Shown one piece after another: positions 8,356-16,933 of a stretch of DNA of 64,000 bases (position 1 is its first letter; every line of letters starts with the position of its first letter). Under the pieces are notes generated by a model. The model was not told the origin of the DNA. It searched no databases and worked only from the letters and a program-made list of their open reading frames with translations. The stretch comes from Promethearchaeota archaeon. Lineage in GTDB: Archaea > Asgardarchaeota > Lokiarchaeia > Sigyniarchaeales > SOKP01. Position numbers and translations under genes: made by a program. Location of the stretch: the NCBI GenBank assembly GCA_019057795.1, contig JAHLWS010000062.1, forward strand, positions 1 through 64,000, given 5' to 3'.

Positions 8356-8613
8356 TTAAACACCCTCCATAACTTCAATTCTGATTGCAACTTGAGGACA
8401 CATTTTTACGCATACTCCACAACCGTCGCAATTAATATTTCTTTCTTCATTGTAAATAGGTACAGCAATTCCGTTTTTAACTAGTATAACTGCATTTTCT
8501 TCGTTCAAATAACTTTGTTTCCTCAACTGGTTAAAGTTAATTGGACATGATACAACACACGCATTGCAACCAGTGCAAGTGTTTCTATTTATTTTTAATT
8601 CGTAAATTTGCAT
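8356..8613 (-). CDS. fwdG: Two-cluster ferredoxin, FwdG-like
   Basis: An 85-residue ferredoxin with CTGCNACVVSCPINF near the N-terminus and CDGCGVCVKMCPQ near the C-terminus, each followed by or paired with a distal Cys, giving two [4Fe-4S] clusters. Its place between mvhD and fwdF suggests it carries electrons between the MvhD/Hdr side and the polyferredoxin of formylmethanofuran dehydrogenase. The gene is 4 bases downstream of the mvhD stop. The symbol is assigned by position and size; sequence alone says only dicluster ferredoxin. Confidence 0.75.
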   Translation of the reverse strand: MQIYELKINRNTCTGCNACVVSCPINFNQLRKQSYLNEENAVILVKNGIAVPIYNEERNINCDGCGVCVKMCPQVAIRIEVMEGV

Positions 8614-8617
8614 AGTT

Positions 8618-9040
8618 TTATGCCTCCTTTTTCATAGGATTAGGTCCTAATTCTTTTAATTCATGGACAAATTCTTCAACAATTTCGGTCAGCTCTGCAC
8701 CTTCAGAAGCCGAAACGAACGTGTACTTAACTCGTTTAGGGTTAATACCGAACTGTTTTAGATATAGATGAAGCATTGGAATTTTTCTCATTGTTTTTAA
8801 GTTTCCTTCAACGTAATGACAGTCGCCTGGATGACAATGAGATACTAATACGCCATCTGCTCCATTTCTAAGTGCGTCCAAGATAAAATGTGGTTCTACT
8901 CTTCCTCCGCACATTACGCGCATAATCCTTAAATTTGCGGGTCGCTGCATGCGAGATGTTCCAGCTTGGTCAGCGCCAGCGTATGTACACCAATTACAAC
9001 ATATACCTAAAATGAATGGATTAAATTCGCTTTCGGTCAT
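8618..9040 (-). CDS. mvhD: MvhD-type [2Fe-2S] electron-transfer subunit
   Basis: A 140-residue protein with the MvhD/VhuD signature: CCNWCTYAGADQAGTSR, then NLRIMRVMCGGRVEPHFILDAL, GADGVLVSHCHPGDCHY and LKQFGINPKRVKYTFVSASEG. In methanogens this [2Fe-2S] subunit connects the NiFe hydrogenase Mvh (or formate dehydrogenase) to HdrA. Some relatives have selenocysteine; here all positions are ordinary Cys codons. It is the first gene of the fwd operon, implying that reduced carrier from hydrogenase/Hdr feeds CO2 reduction directly. The start has no strong Shine-Dalgarno sequence, as expected for a first gene. Confidence 0.88.
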   Translation of the reverse strand: MTESEFNPFILGICCNWCTYAGADQAGTSRMQRPANLRIMRVMCGGRVEPHFILDALRNGADGVLVSHCHPGDCHYVEGNLKTMRKIPMLHLYLKQFGINPKRVKYTFVSASEGAELTEIVEEFVHELKELGPNPMKKEA

Positions 9041-9124
9041 TGTTATTCAATAATATAATTTTTGAGATAAATCAGTTAATAAGTTTATAGTCTATAAAAA
9101 TTATGATATAAAATTAATTTTTAA

Positions 9125-9150
9125 AAAGTAGATTATTTTAAAAAATTTAG
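9125..9150 (+). repeat. 26-nt repeat, copy 1
   Basis: A 26-base sequence beginning AAAGTAGATTATTTT and ending AAATTTAG, upstream of the mvhD operon, is identical to 14296-14321. AT-rich identity of this length by chance is possible but not likely; the second copy sits at the broken edge of a truncated gene. Confidence 0.5.
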
Positions 9151-9213
9151 TATAAGTATTATTAAATATGGTATTCAAATAATCTCAAAGAATAGAATTA
9201 TTTGAATTAATCT

Positions 9214-10038
9214 TTATTTTAAAAATTTCAAGTGAACTATTTTAGCTGCTTTCACATGTTCAGATTTCTTAATCGCAGATATCGACTTTTTATCCCAATT
9301 AGGATTTATTTTTGTTCTAGCCCAAATTGTATACCAATCATGTATTTGAATATTAGGCGACCACTTAGGAAAAATCTTCGTTGGGTTGCCAACTCCAAAG
9401 TGTAATCTCAATTCTTTTTCACCAGCTTTTTTGGCTCTCAGGTTGACAACTTTATTAGCAAGTTTAGAGGTCGCATCAAAAATCATTTCAGCTCTTGGGA
9501 ATCGTTTCGCCATTTCAATAATTAAAGATGATATTTCATCTTCTTTAAAATAATAAACAAAACCACCAGCAATGAAAAAGATTCCATTGTTTAGGTCATA
9601 TTCAATTTCGTCGAACCAAGAATAATCGAGGGCAGATTTTGAAATGAATTTATTTCTTTCGGATTCAGATAAGAGGGTTTTACGGAATGAGATAGCTGAA
9701 GGCAAATCTAAATCATACCACTTGATTGTACCATTATCAACTCTATAAAAAGTAGTGTCTAATCCGGCTCCAATATTAACGATTGTAGCTGATGGATGGT
9801 TTTCAATAAATTCTTTAACCGCTATATCAAAATTTTTAGCTCTTGCCATTAATCCTAATCCACGCCATTCACCAAGATAATTTTTGATATTTGAGAAATC
9901 ATAATCCACATTTTTAATGATATCTATAGCTTTTAAATCGTTTAGTAATTCAGGATATAACTGACTATATTTCGCTCGAGCCCATAATGGCCCTAACATT
10001 GTTTCCTCCACTTTTTCATCAAAAATCGTATCAGTCAT
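9214..10038 (-). CDS. SAM-dependent methyltransferase, leucine carboxyl methyltransferase-like
   Basis: A 274-residue protein with the COG3315/LCMT layout: the MLGPLWARAKYSQLYPELL N-terminus, the ARAKNFD helix, the SAM-binding VNIGAGLDTTFYR loop (about residues 86-98), KWYDLDLPSAISFR with the acidic residue that binds the ribose, and IFFIAGGFVYYF followed by an acidic stretch. Such enzymes methylate carboxyl or hydroxyl groups, often of peptides or polyketides; the substrate here is unknown. Its ATG overlaps the stop of the membrane protein gene (ATGA), so the two are co-translated. Confidence 0.75.
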   Translation of the reverse strand: MTDTIFDEKVEETMLGPLWARAKYSQLYPELLNDLKAIDIIKNVDYDFSNIKNYLGEWRGLGLMARAKNFDIAVKEFIENHPSATIVNIGAGLDTTFYRVDNGTIKWYDLDLPSAISFRKTLLSESERNKFISKSALDYSWFDEIEYDLNNGIFFIAGGFVYYFKEDEISSLIIEMAKRFPRAEMIFDATSKLANKVVNLRAKKAGEKELRLHFGVGNPTKIFPKWSPNIQIHDWYTIWARTKINPNWDKKSISAIKKSEHVKAAKIVHLKFLK

Positions 10039-11039
10039 TTCTGATCTTTACTCTGGAGTTGCTTTATAAGTTCTTCTTTTTCTCTTTCTAATTTCTCAAT
10101 GTGTCTGTCCTTCTTTCTCATTTTTAAATCTTGGATGGTAACGCCTTGTAAACTGAGTAATTTTTTAATTAGTATATATGAAGCGAAAGAAATCCCGAAT
10201 AGGTAAAAGAGATTTATCGTCCAGATGAATGGGGCAATCGAAGTATAAAATGGTAAATTTATAAATGGTGCTACTAGTGCAAAGATTCCTATTATCGCAA
10301 TTGCAATCATAAGTACATATCTTTCATATTCTTTACGTTCAGATCTAAAAAAGACATATAATCTTAACCAGTAAAATATACACAAAAAAGCTAATGGGGT
10401 AAAGATTAAAGAGCCAATAGCTATCACCAATAAAAAATTTATTGCGAACTTGATTCTCCATGATTCAAGTAAATCCTTTACAGTTAGTTGATCTTGTTTT
10501 TGAACCTGAGCATAATCACCCTTAAGAGTGAAAAACTTTTTCTTAACTTTTCTTGCGGCCCCCTTTGCTCCCTTTTTGACTGCCGAGAATTTACTTAATT
10601 CTATTCCTTTATAGAATTTATCTTTCATCAATGGAAAAAGATAAAGCGTTAGAAGCAGAGATAGGATTCCGTAGAGGTATATTAAAATTTCAATTACTAA
10701 CCAAAAACCTTCTGAAGAGAATAGAGTATTTCGAAAATAACTTGAAATAATCAAGTAAATTGCATAACCAATAAAAACAAATGGAACAAAGATTTGTATA
10801 ATAATTACAATATTAGTTCCTCTTTTATCCAATTTTTCACTAGCTTGATCTAAAAGAATTAGAAATCCATTCGCAATACTAAAAATCAATCCAAACCCTG
10901 ATAGAAATTTAACAGCATAGAAGAATATAATTGCTGTTAGATTTAGGGTAGTATTCCCAAAAATCATTAAAATCAACATTAAAACGAAAGATATCGATAA
11001 CCCTAAAATAAAAAAGATTCTTAAATTTTTTTCTTTCAT
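10035..11039 (-). CDS. Polytopic membrane protein with C-terminal coiled coil
   Basis: A 334-residue protein of unknown family. About four hydrophobic segments lie in the first half (roughly residues 8-28, 35-63, 80-105, 112-137), a basic central loop rich in Lys/Arg (AVKKGAKGAARKVKKKFF), then about three more (roughly 195-225, 240-260, 270-290) and a charged C-terminal helix (KDRHIEKLEREKEELIKQL) that should form a short coiled coil in the cytoplasm. It heads a two-gene unit with the methyltransferase, with which it overlaps by four bases. No function can be assigned. Confidence 0.7.
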   Translation of the reverse strand: MKEKNLRIFFILGLSISFVLMLILMIFGNTTLNLTAIIFFYAVKFLSGFGLIFSIANGFLILLDQASEKLDKRGTNIVIIIQIFVPFVFIGYAIYLIISSYFRNTLFSSEGFWLVIEILIYLYGILSLLLTLYLFPLMKDKFYKGIELSKFSAVKKGAKGAARKVKKKFFTLKGDYAQVQKQDQLTVKDLLESWRIKFAINFLLVIAIGSLIFTPLAFLCIFYWLRLYVFFRSERKEYERYVLMIAIAIIGIFALVAPFINLPFYTSIAPFIWTINLFYLFGISFASYILIKKLLSLQGVTIQDLKMRKKDRHIEKLEREKEELIKQLQSKDQK

Positions 11040-11150
11040 TGTAGGTTATAATAAGAGTATAGGATTAATAATCTTTAGTATGGATCTAATGCTAATTAAA
11101 AATTCCATTCAATTGCTTTTCAATGAAATATCAAGAGATTATAAGACATA

Positions 11151-11160
11151 TATTTAAATA
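11151..11160 (+). promoter_or_regulatory. TATA-like element before the oxoacid oxidoreductase operon
   Basis: TATTTAAATA lies 74 bases before the ATG at 11234, in a gap between divergent genes. It would place the start site near 11185 with a leader of about 50 bases. Confidence 0.35.
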
Positions 11161-11233
11161 ATATTCGAGAACAGTTATTTTTATAAGTATTTCTTAAATC
11201 AATAATCAAACATAATTTAAGGTAAATCTCATA

Positions 11234-12895
11234 ATGGTTAATGATGTCTTTACATTTTTGGTTGGAGGAAAGGCGGGAGAAGGCGTGAAGAAAGCTGGAT
11301 CAGTGGCAGCTCATATATTTTCTAGTATGGGACAGCGTGTATTTCAAATGGACGATTATATGAGCCTAATTAGAGGAGGACACAATTTTTCTATAGTTAG
11401 TACTTCCACTAGATGGATTACTAGCCATTACATGAAAGCGGATCTTCTTGTTAACTTTGATAAGCGAAGTTGTGAAACTCATATTAACGATGTTGCTGAT
11501 GGTGGAATTATTATCTATAACTCAGACGAACAAGAAGATGTTGATGGTGTTGGAATTCCATTCAGTTCAGAAGTTGAAAAATATCCCATGAAAAGCCTGA
11601 TGTACGGTGTAGGGGCTGTAGCAATTTTAGCATCAACAATAGGATTCAAAAAAGAGCAAATGAATCAAAGTATAAAGAATCAATATCCAAGAGGTATCGA
11701 AGATAACATTAAATTTGCAAATACCATCTACGATATGGTAAAAGGCGGCTGTCAAGATAAATTTTTAATAAGTAAAGAAGAAAAAGAAAGACCAATTATT
11801 ACAGGTAACGAAGCAATAAGTCTGGGAGCTATAGCTGGCGGGTTAGATACGTATTTTGGATATCCAATGACGCCAGCATCTTCAGTATTGCACTTTTTAG
11901 CAAAGAAAGCAGAAAATTTTGGGTTAGCAGTCGTTCATGCTGAAAGCGAACTTGCTGTAATTAATATGGCTATTGGTTCCACGTTTACTGGGGCAAGATC
12001 AATGGTTGGAACCAGTGGCGGAGGTTTCGCGCTTATGACCGAAGGCATTTCCTTAGCAGGGATTACTGAAGCTCCTATTCTCATAGTCTTATCACAAAGA
12101 CCCGGACCTGCTACAGGGGTACCTACTTATACCGAACAAGCTGATCTAAGTTTTGCTCTTTCTGCTGGTCACGGTGACTTTTTGCGTATAGTAGCATCTC
12201 CTGGAACGATAGAAGAAGCTTATTATTTAACTGCGGAAATGCTTGATCTTGTCTGGAAATTTCAAACACCAGGAATTCTACTCACGGAGAAACATTTATC
12301 AGAATGCAGCATGACAATTCATATCGATGTAGATAAGGCAAAATGGGCAAAACCTAAAATACATCAAGGGGATAATTATAAAAGATATCATGACGCTGAA
12401 GATGGAATTTCTCCAATGCTATTTCCACCGTCGAAAGAAGTAATTAAGTGGAATAGCTACGAACACGATGAATTTGGTGTAACGACTGAGAATGCCGAGA
12501 TGATAGCAATAATGCATGATAAGAGAAATAAAAAACTTAAAACACTAGTAGAATATTTAAAGAGTCAATATACTGTTAATATTATTCGAGGAGAGATGAC
12601 CACTAATCTTTTTGCGTATGGTTCGACTTACATGAGCGTTTTAGAAGCTCTTAGGTATGGGGGATTAAACCCTACAATCGTTCAACCAATATATTTGAGC
12701 CCATTACCAATATGGGAATTAGAGGAATTTAGAAATCAAGACAATGTAGTAATTGAACAAAGCTCTACAGGACAATTTACAGCTCTTTTAAAAGAAAAAG
12801 CAGGGTTAAAAATAAGAAGTACGATTAAAAAGTATGATGGACGACCATTTGATCCAATTGAATTATCAAAAAAGATTAAGGAGGTGCTGCATTAA
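11234..12895 (+). CDS. korA: 2-oxoacid:ferredoxin oxidoreductase, fused gamma-alpha subunit
   Basis: A 553-residue protein. Residues about 1-185 are the gamma domain (FLVGGKAGEGVKKAG at the start, YMSLIRGGHNF), followed by the alpha/pyrimidine-binding domain starting ITGNEAISLGAIAGG and containing FGYPMTPASSVL, HAESELAVINMAIG, GTSGGGFALMTEGISLAG and GPATGVPTYTEQADL. This is the COG0674/COG1014 fusion typical of 2-oxoglutarate- or branched-chain 2-oxoacid:ferredoxin oxidoreductases of archaea. It decarboxylates a 2-oxoacid to an acyl-CoA and reduces ferredoxin, or the reverse. Substrate cannot be decided from sequence, so the symbol is provisional. The beta subunit follows one base after the stop. 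Confidence 0.88.
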   Translation: MVNDVFTFLVGGKAGEGVKKAGSVAAHIFSSMGQRVFQMDDYMSLIRGGHNFSIVSTSTRWITSHYMKADLLVNFDKRSCETHINDVADGGIIIYNSDEQEDVDGVGIPFSSEVEKYPMKSLMYGVGAVAILASTIGFKKEQMNQSIKNQYPRGIEDNIKFANTIYDMVKGGCQDKFLISKEEKERPIITGNEAISLGAIAGGLDTYFGYPMTPASSVLHFLAKKAENFGLAVVHAESELAVINMAIGSTFTGARSMVGTSGGGFALMTEGISLAGITEAPILIVLSQRPGPATGVPTYTEQADLSFALSAGHGDFLRIVASPGTIEEAYYLTAEMLDLVWKFQTPGILLTEKHLSECSMTIHIDVDKAKWAKPKIHQGDNYKRYHDAEDGISPMLFPPSKEVIKWNSYEHDEFGVTTENAEMIAIMHDKRNKKLKTLVEYLKSQYTVNIIRGEMTTNLFAYGSTYMSVLEALRYGGLNPTIVQPIYLSPLPIWELEEFRNQDNVVIEQSSTGQFTALLKEKAGLKIRSTIKKYDGRPFDPIELSKKIKEVLH

Positions 12896-12896
12896 G

Positions 12897-13742
12897 ATGG
12901 ATAATCTTAAAACATACGCCGAAATTACTTGGTGCAAAGGGTGTGGAAATTTTGGAATCTTTACAGCTTTAAGAAAAGCCATTCCAAAACTCGAAGAAAA
13001 AGGAATTAAAAGGGAGGATATTGTAATGACGGCGGGCATAGGATGCCACGCAAAAATCTTCGATTATTTAAACTTGAGCGGTCTTTATGGGCTACACGGT
13101 CGAAATAGCTCGAATTCTGAAGGAATGAAAATCGCAAATCCCGATTTGAAAGTGATTACTTTTTCTGGAGACGGAAACGGATTAGGTGAAGGTTTAGCTC
13201 ACACAATTTTTGCGGCTAAAAGAAATCAAGAAATGACTATGATTTTGCATAATAACAGCGTTTATGCCTTGACCACAGGACAATTCTCGCCTTTAACTGA
13301 AAAGGGTTGGAAGGGACCATCTACTCCAAGAGGAAGTTTTGAAACCCCCTTTAACCCGCTATCTTTAATGCTTGAAGTTGGAGCTACATTTATTGCCAGA
13401 GCGTTTGCTGGTGAAATCAATCACCTTACAGAAATATTAGTTCAAGCGATTCAACACGAGGGATTTTCGTTTATCGAAGTATTACAACCCGCAGTACCAT
13501 ATCATTCTTGGAGCGAATATAGCGAAAAAATTGAATTTCTTGAAAATGAACCTGAGACTTATGAAGAAGCAATGAAAGCTGTTAAAAATAAACATAAATT
13601 CACTTTAGGCGTATTCTACAGAGCTCAAAAGCCTGTGTATCATAAAGGATTATATGGAGCCCATAACCCTATTACTAACAGACTGTCGAGGGATACTCGA
13701 TTAGATAAAATCCGTAAAATTTTAGGATTTAATAGTTTTTAG
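12897..13742 (+). CDS. korB: 2-oxoacid:ferredoxin oxidoreductase, beta subunit
   Basis: A 281-residue thiamine diphosphate-binding subunit. The first motif WCKGCGNFGIF is followed by GIGCHAKIFDYLN, the ThDP/Mg motif ITFSGDGNGLGEGLAH with NNSVYALTTGQFSP, and FIEVLQPAVPYHSWSEY. No ferredoxin domain is present, so the electron path is through the single cluster held by the cysteines of the beta subunit. The start at 12897 is preferred to an upstream in-frame ATG at 12834 because AAGGAGG lies 14 bases before it and it directly follows the alpha stop. The 3' end overlaps the tail of the converging zinc-finger gene by 21 bases. Confidence 0.88.
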   Translation: MDNLKTYAEITWCKGCGNFGIFTALRKAIPKLEEKGIKREDIVMTAGIGCHAKIFDYLNLSGLYGLHGRNSSNSEGMKIANPDLKVITFSGDGNGLGEGLAHTIFAAKRNQEMTMILHNNSVYALTTGQFSPLTEKGWKGPSTPRGSFETPFNPLSLMLEVGATFIARAFAGEINHLTEILVQAIQHEGFSFIEVLQPAVPYHSWSEYSEKIEFLENEPETYEEAMKAVKNKHKFTLGVFYRAQKPVYHKGLYGAHNPITNRLSRDTRLDKIRKILGFNSF

Positions 13743-13997
13743 TTTAATTGTTTGATGTTTGCTTGAGGTAAATATCCATTCGTTTTTACATTTTTTAGAA
13801 CAAAAATAGTGTTTTGCTGGTTCTTGAGCGATATTTATAAAGACAAACTTGTAAGATCTATTATAATTCTTCTGATATAGTTTTAAAAGTTTTCCACACA
13901 ATTCACAATTTTTTTTCAAGATGATCATACTTCCATTTATTTCGTCTGCGTAATCTTTAAATAATTTCATTTTTTTTGGTTTTCTAACATTTTCCAT
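13722..13997 (-). CDS. Small TRASH-like zinc-finger protein
   Basis: A 91-residue basic protein with two cysteine pairs, CELCGK (about residues 31-36) and HYFCSKKCKNEW (about 63-74), spaced as in TRASH/MYM-type treble-clef fingers that bind metal and sense it or mediate protein contacts. The N-terminus is Lys-rich. It converges on korB and overlaps its last codons. Function unknown; a metal-related or regulatory role is inference from the finger type. Confidence 0.55.
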   Translation of the reverse strand: MENVRKPKKMKLFKDYADEINGSMIILKKNCELCGKLLKLYQKNYNRSYKFVFINIAQEPAKHYFCSKKCKNEWIFTSSKHQTIKLKTIKS

Positions 13998-14107
13998 TTT
14001 CTCTTCTTAATGGTATTCTAGTTTACCTATAAAATTATTGTTTCTTTATATAATAGATAAAAAGATAAAATGAGAAAATAACAATAATGAAAGAAAACCT
14101 TAAAATA

Positions 14108-14272
14108 TTATTCTAAATCGGTCCGACCTATTGCTCTAAAAGGTAAGAGTCTATTAAAAACATAGTAATCGAAAAGTCTTCTTCCATCAATTATAGTAGG
14201 TAATTTCATGCTTTTTTTAAAATCTTCTGGTGTTAGGGCTTTAAACTCGTCCCACTCCGTAATTAATATTGC
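14108..14272 (-). pseudogene. Truncated UDP-glucose dehydrogenase, last 54 codons
   Basis: Reading on the minus strand gives AILITEWDEFKALTPEDF and continues to FNRLLPFRAIGRTDLE before TAA, closely matching the C-terminus of the intact dehydrogenase at 15563-16933 with about a dozen substitutions and no frameshift. At DNA level a 47-base stretch (to 14272) is identical to the intact gene. Similarity stops abruptly at 14273, and a stop codon follows a few codons further upstream, so the first 88 percent of the copy is gone. The edge faces the nucleotidyltransferase/HEPN cassette and is 23 bases from the 26-nt repeat. The remaining intergenic sequence from 13998 to 14522 is AT-rich with nothing else recognised. 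Confidence 0.9.
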
Positions 14273-14295
14273 TCGAGCTGCTTTTTAATTTTATG

Positions 14296-14321
14296 AAAGT
14301 AGATTATTTTAAAAAATTTAG
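14296..14321 (+). repeat. 26-nt repeat, copy 2
   Basis: Identical to 9125-9150 over 26 bases, in the same orientation, starting 23 bases beyond the point where the truncated dehydrogenase ends. It may mark the junction of the rearrangement. Confidence 0.5.
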
Positions 14322-14522
14322 GATATAAATTATCAAGTCAGCTTAATAAGAATTTATAACATTATAACACTTTTGTAAATCATGTGTAGGAAGGGAATTT
14401 TGAGATGATAAAAAAATAAAGATTTTTATACAGAGATGTACTCACTTAGAAGTGAGTAATATAAATTGTATTTTGATATGAAATAAAAAAGATGTTGAAT
14501 AAGTAGAGTAGAGGGAAATCGA

Positions 14523-15035
14523 ATGATAGAGGAATTTGATCGTGTCTCTTATATTTTTAGAGATTATTTATATAATTTTGTAAGATTAATGAAAGAGAAG
14601 TATCACGAGGATCTGCTTTCAATTATATTGTTTGGTTCTGTAGCGAGGGGAAAATGGAATAATGAATCCGATATTGACCTTTTTATAATATTTACTAACA
14701 AATCATCGATAAAAAACGGTTTAAATAATCAACTAACGAAAATAATCTCAGATTACGAGAGAAAATCAAAATTAAAAAATTCCAAAGGTGATCGTCTATT
14801 TTCTACTATACAGGATATATCATTGTTATTAAAAGATCTACATACATTTAGAACAATATTTTATGATATTGCGATGGATGGAATCATTATATTTGATAGA
14901 AATAAAACAGGATTTCATTTTCTTAAAAGAATAAGAAAAAGAATCGAAGAAAAAGGACTAAGAAGGGTTTTCATAAAAGAAAATGATTATTATTGGGAAA
15001 GAAATGTTAAGTTTGGAGAAATTATTGAACTATGA
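14523..15035 (+). CDS. Nucleotidyltransferase of an MNT/HEPN pair
   Basis: A 170-residue protein with the nucleotidyltransferase signature IILFGSVARGKWNNESDIDL: Gly38-Ser39 and metal-binding Asp50 and Asp52 are all present. It is longer than the copy at 4116 and has a C-terminal extension ending in a Tyr-rich and Trp-containing helix (NDYYWERN). The stop overlaps the start of the HEPN gene by 4 bases (ATGA). It is preceded by a ribosome-binding AGAGGG at the right distance from the ATG. Expected to be the antitoxin half of the pair. Confidence 0.82.
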   Translation: MIEEFDRVSYIFRDYLYNFVRLMKEKYHEDLLSIILFGSVARGKWNNESDIDLFIIFTNKSSIKNGLNNQLTKIISDYERKSKLKNSKGDRLFSTIQDISLLLKDLHTFRTIFYDIAMDGIIIFDRNKTGFHFLKRIRKRIEEKGLRRVFIKENDYYWERNVKFGEIIEL

Positions 15036-15490
15036 ATAATTTAGATACTTCAAAAGGAGCAGTTGAAAGAGCGTTTCGTTGGTATCAAGGTGCTATACGA
15101 GCATATGAAGATGAAAGATGGGATGATGTTATTTATTCCTTACAAATGTCAGTTGAGCAAGCCTTAAAAGCGGTCTTAATTCTTTTTGGGATTGAATATC
15201 CAAAAAAGCATGATGTATCTACAATTTATGTCGATCTAAAGCAAAAATTGATTCCAGAATGGTTCAAAGAAAAAATTGATAATCAAGTAGACATGTTAAA
15301 GGATCTAGTTAAATTAAGAGGTAAAGCGTCATATGGATATGTTGATGGACTAAAAAAAGACGATTTTAAAGATGAAGCATCCAGTTTTAAAGATCCTGTT
15401 AGAGATATAATAGAAGAATGTAATAATCTAATAATTGAATTTTCTAAAAATGAAATTCAAGAAAATAATTCAAATGGTTCTAATAAATGA
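15032..15490 (+). CDS. HEPN-domain protein, partner of nucleotidyltransferase
   Basis: A 152-residue helical HEPN protein of the PF05168 type: AFRWYQGAIRAYEDERWDDVIYSLQMSVEQALKA helices at the start, then KKHDVSTIY and a C-terminal helix. The usual RX4-6H catalytic motif is not seen; the matching place reads LRGKASYGYVD, with Arg but without the His. It may therefore be a non-nuclease substrate-binding member or act differently from HepT. The C-terminus is Asn/Ser-rich. It overlaps the nucleotidyltransferase gene by four bases. Confidence 0.78.
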   Translation: MNNLDTSKGAVERAFRWYQGAIRAYEDERWDDVIYSLQMSVEQALKAVLILFGIEYPKKHDVSTIYVDLKQKLIPEWFKEKIDNQVDMLKDLVKLRGKASYGYVDGLKKDDFKDEASSFKDPVRDIIEECNNLIIEFSKNEIQENNSNGSNK

Positions 15491-15562
15491 AATTTTTCTA
15501 AGGAGTCCAGAAAATATTATAGAAATTAGTTAATTAGAGAAAATTTTAGTTTTAATTATTCT

Positions 15563-16933
15563 TTATTCTAAATCAGTCCGACCTATCGCTCTAAAAGGTA
15601 AGAGGTTGTTAAAAACATTGTAATCGAAAATTCTTCTTCCATCTACAAGGTTCGGAGCTTTCATTTGCTTCTTGAAATCGTCTGGTGTTAGGGCTTTAAA
15701 CTCGTCCCACTCCGTAATTAATATTGCACACTCAGAATCTTTTAAAGCTTCTTCAATTGATTCGGCATATTGAATTTTATCTCCCAATTCCATTTCAGCA
15801 GTTTTATTTGCTTTAGGGTCATATCCGATGATATCAGTTATACCTCTTTTTATTAATTCATTAACAACCCTAATACTAGCAGCTTCCCGCATGTCGTCCG
15901 TACCTGGCTTGAAAGCAAGACCTAATAAGGCTACTTTTTTACCAGCTAATTTTCCTGCCAATTGTTCAGCCATATCGACGATGTGGATTGCTTGATCGTC
16001 ATTAATGCCTAAAACTGCTTCTAATAATCTTGAAGTATATCCTTTTGATTTAGACCATGCTTTTATTGCGTTCACATCTTTATGAAAACAAGAACCTCCA
16101 AAACCAACTCCAGCATTTAAAAACCGAGAATTTAATCTGTAATCGAGCCCTACTCCTTTCATAACTTGGGCTACATCTACATTTGGTACTAACTCAGCAA
16201 AATTCGCGAATTCATTAGCATAACTGATTTTAGTAGATAAAAGGCAATTATTACCATATTTAACTAATTCAGCGCTTTCTAGATTCATCCTTAACACAGG
16301 ACAATTTTGTAAGTGGTCACCATAGAAATATTCGTAAAACTCCTGAAGCATGGCGCCACTCTTCTCGTCAAACTCACCTATTACGATCCTATCTGGACGA
16401 AGCGTATCTTCAATCGAACGACCCTCCGCTAAAAATTCAGGTTGCATGCATAAGCCAAAATCTTTTCCTGGAACCTTTCCAGAAACTTTAGTAATTATTT
16501 TTCCAACCAGATTCCTCGTAGTACCGGGAACTACGGTAGATCTTACAACAACTAAATGATATTCCTTTTGCTTTAGAGCCTCTCCTATTTCCCTAGCCGT
16601 ACTTTCAATATAGCCTAAGTCTATGCTTTTATCTTCTCGCATGGGAGTACCTTGAGTAATCATAGAAATATCCGTTTCGAGTATCGCTTTTACGGGATCC
16701 AACAAGCACTGTAATAGTTCTGGTTTGTTAGCTTTAATATTGTTCATTATTTCTTGTAAATCTGCTTCGTAAAATGGTGCCTTTCCTTCATTAATCATTT
16801 TAGCTTTCTTCTCATTATGAGTGGATGCTAAGACTTGTATATCTTTCTCGGCAAAACACGCAGCACTACATAAACCAATAAATCCAGTTCCTAAGATCGA
16901 AACGCTATACTTATACATTTTCATTACACTCAT
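15563..16933 (-). CDS. UDP-glucose 6-dehydrogenase family protein
   Basis: A 456-residue NAD-dependent sugar-nucleotide dehydrogenase. It has the Rossmann motif VSILGTGFIGLCSAA, STVVPGTTRNL, PEFLAEGRSIEDTLRPDRIVIG, the ELVKYGNNCLLSTKISYANE helix, the catalytic-cysteine motif GVGFGGSCFHKDV (Cys about residue 281) and LLGLAFKPGTDDMREAAS. These enzymes oxidise UDP-glucose or related sugars to the uronate for cell-surface glycans. The start could be Met1, Met4 or Met6. A truncated second copy lies 1.3 kb downstream on the same strand, separated by a nucleotidyltransferase/HEPN pair. Confidence 0.9.
   Translation of the reverse strand: MSVMKMYKYSVSILGTGFIGLCSAACFAEKDIQVLASTHNEKKAKMINEGKAPFYEADLQEIMNNIKANKPELLQCLLDPVKAILETDISMITQGTPMREDKSIDLGYIESTAREIGEALKQKEYHLVVVRSTVVPGTTRNLVGKIITKVSGKVPGKDFGLCMQPEFLAEGRSIEDTLRPDRIVIGEFDEKSGAMLQEFYEYFYGDHLQNCPVLRMNLESAELVKYGNNCLLSTKISYANEFANFAELVPNVDVAQVMKGVGLDYRLNSRFLNAGVGFGGSCFHKDVNAIKAWSKSKGYTSRLLEAVLGINDDQAIHIVDMAEQLAGKLAGKKVALLGLAFKPGTDDMREAASIRVVNELIKRGITDIIGYDPKANKTAEMELGDKIQYAESIEEALKDSECAILITEWDEFKALTPDDFKKQMKAPNLVDGRRIFDYNVFNNLLPFRAIGRTDLE

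Noticed and set aside
12834-12896. Upstream ATG as the start of korB
   Set aside because: It would overlap the alpha subunit by 62 bases; the ATG at 12897 has an AAGGAGG and starts directly with the family N-terminus.
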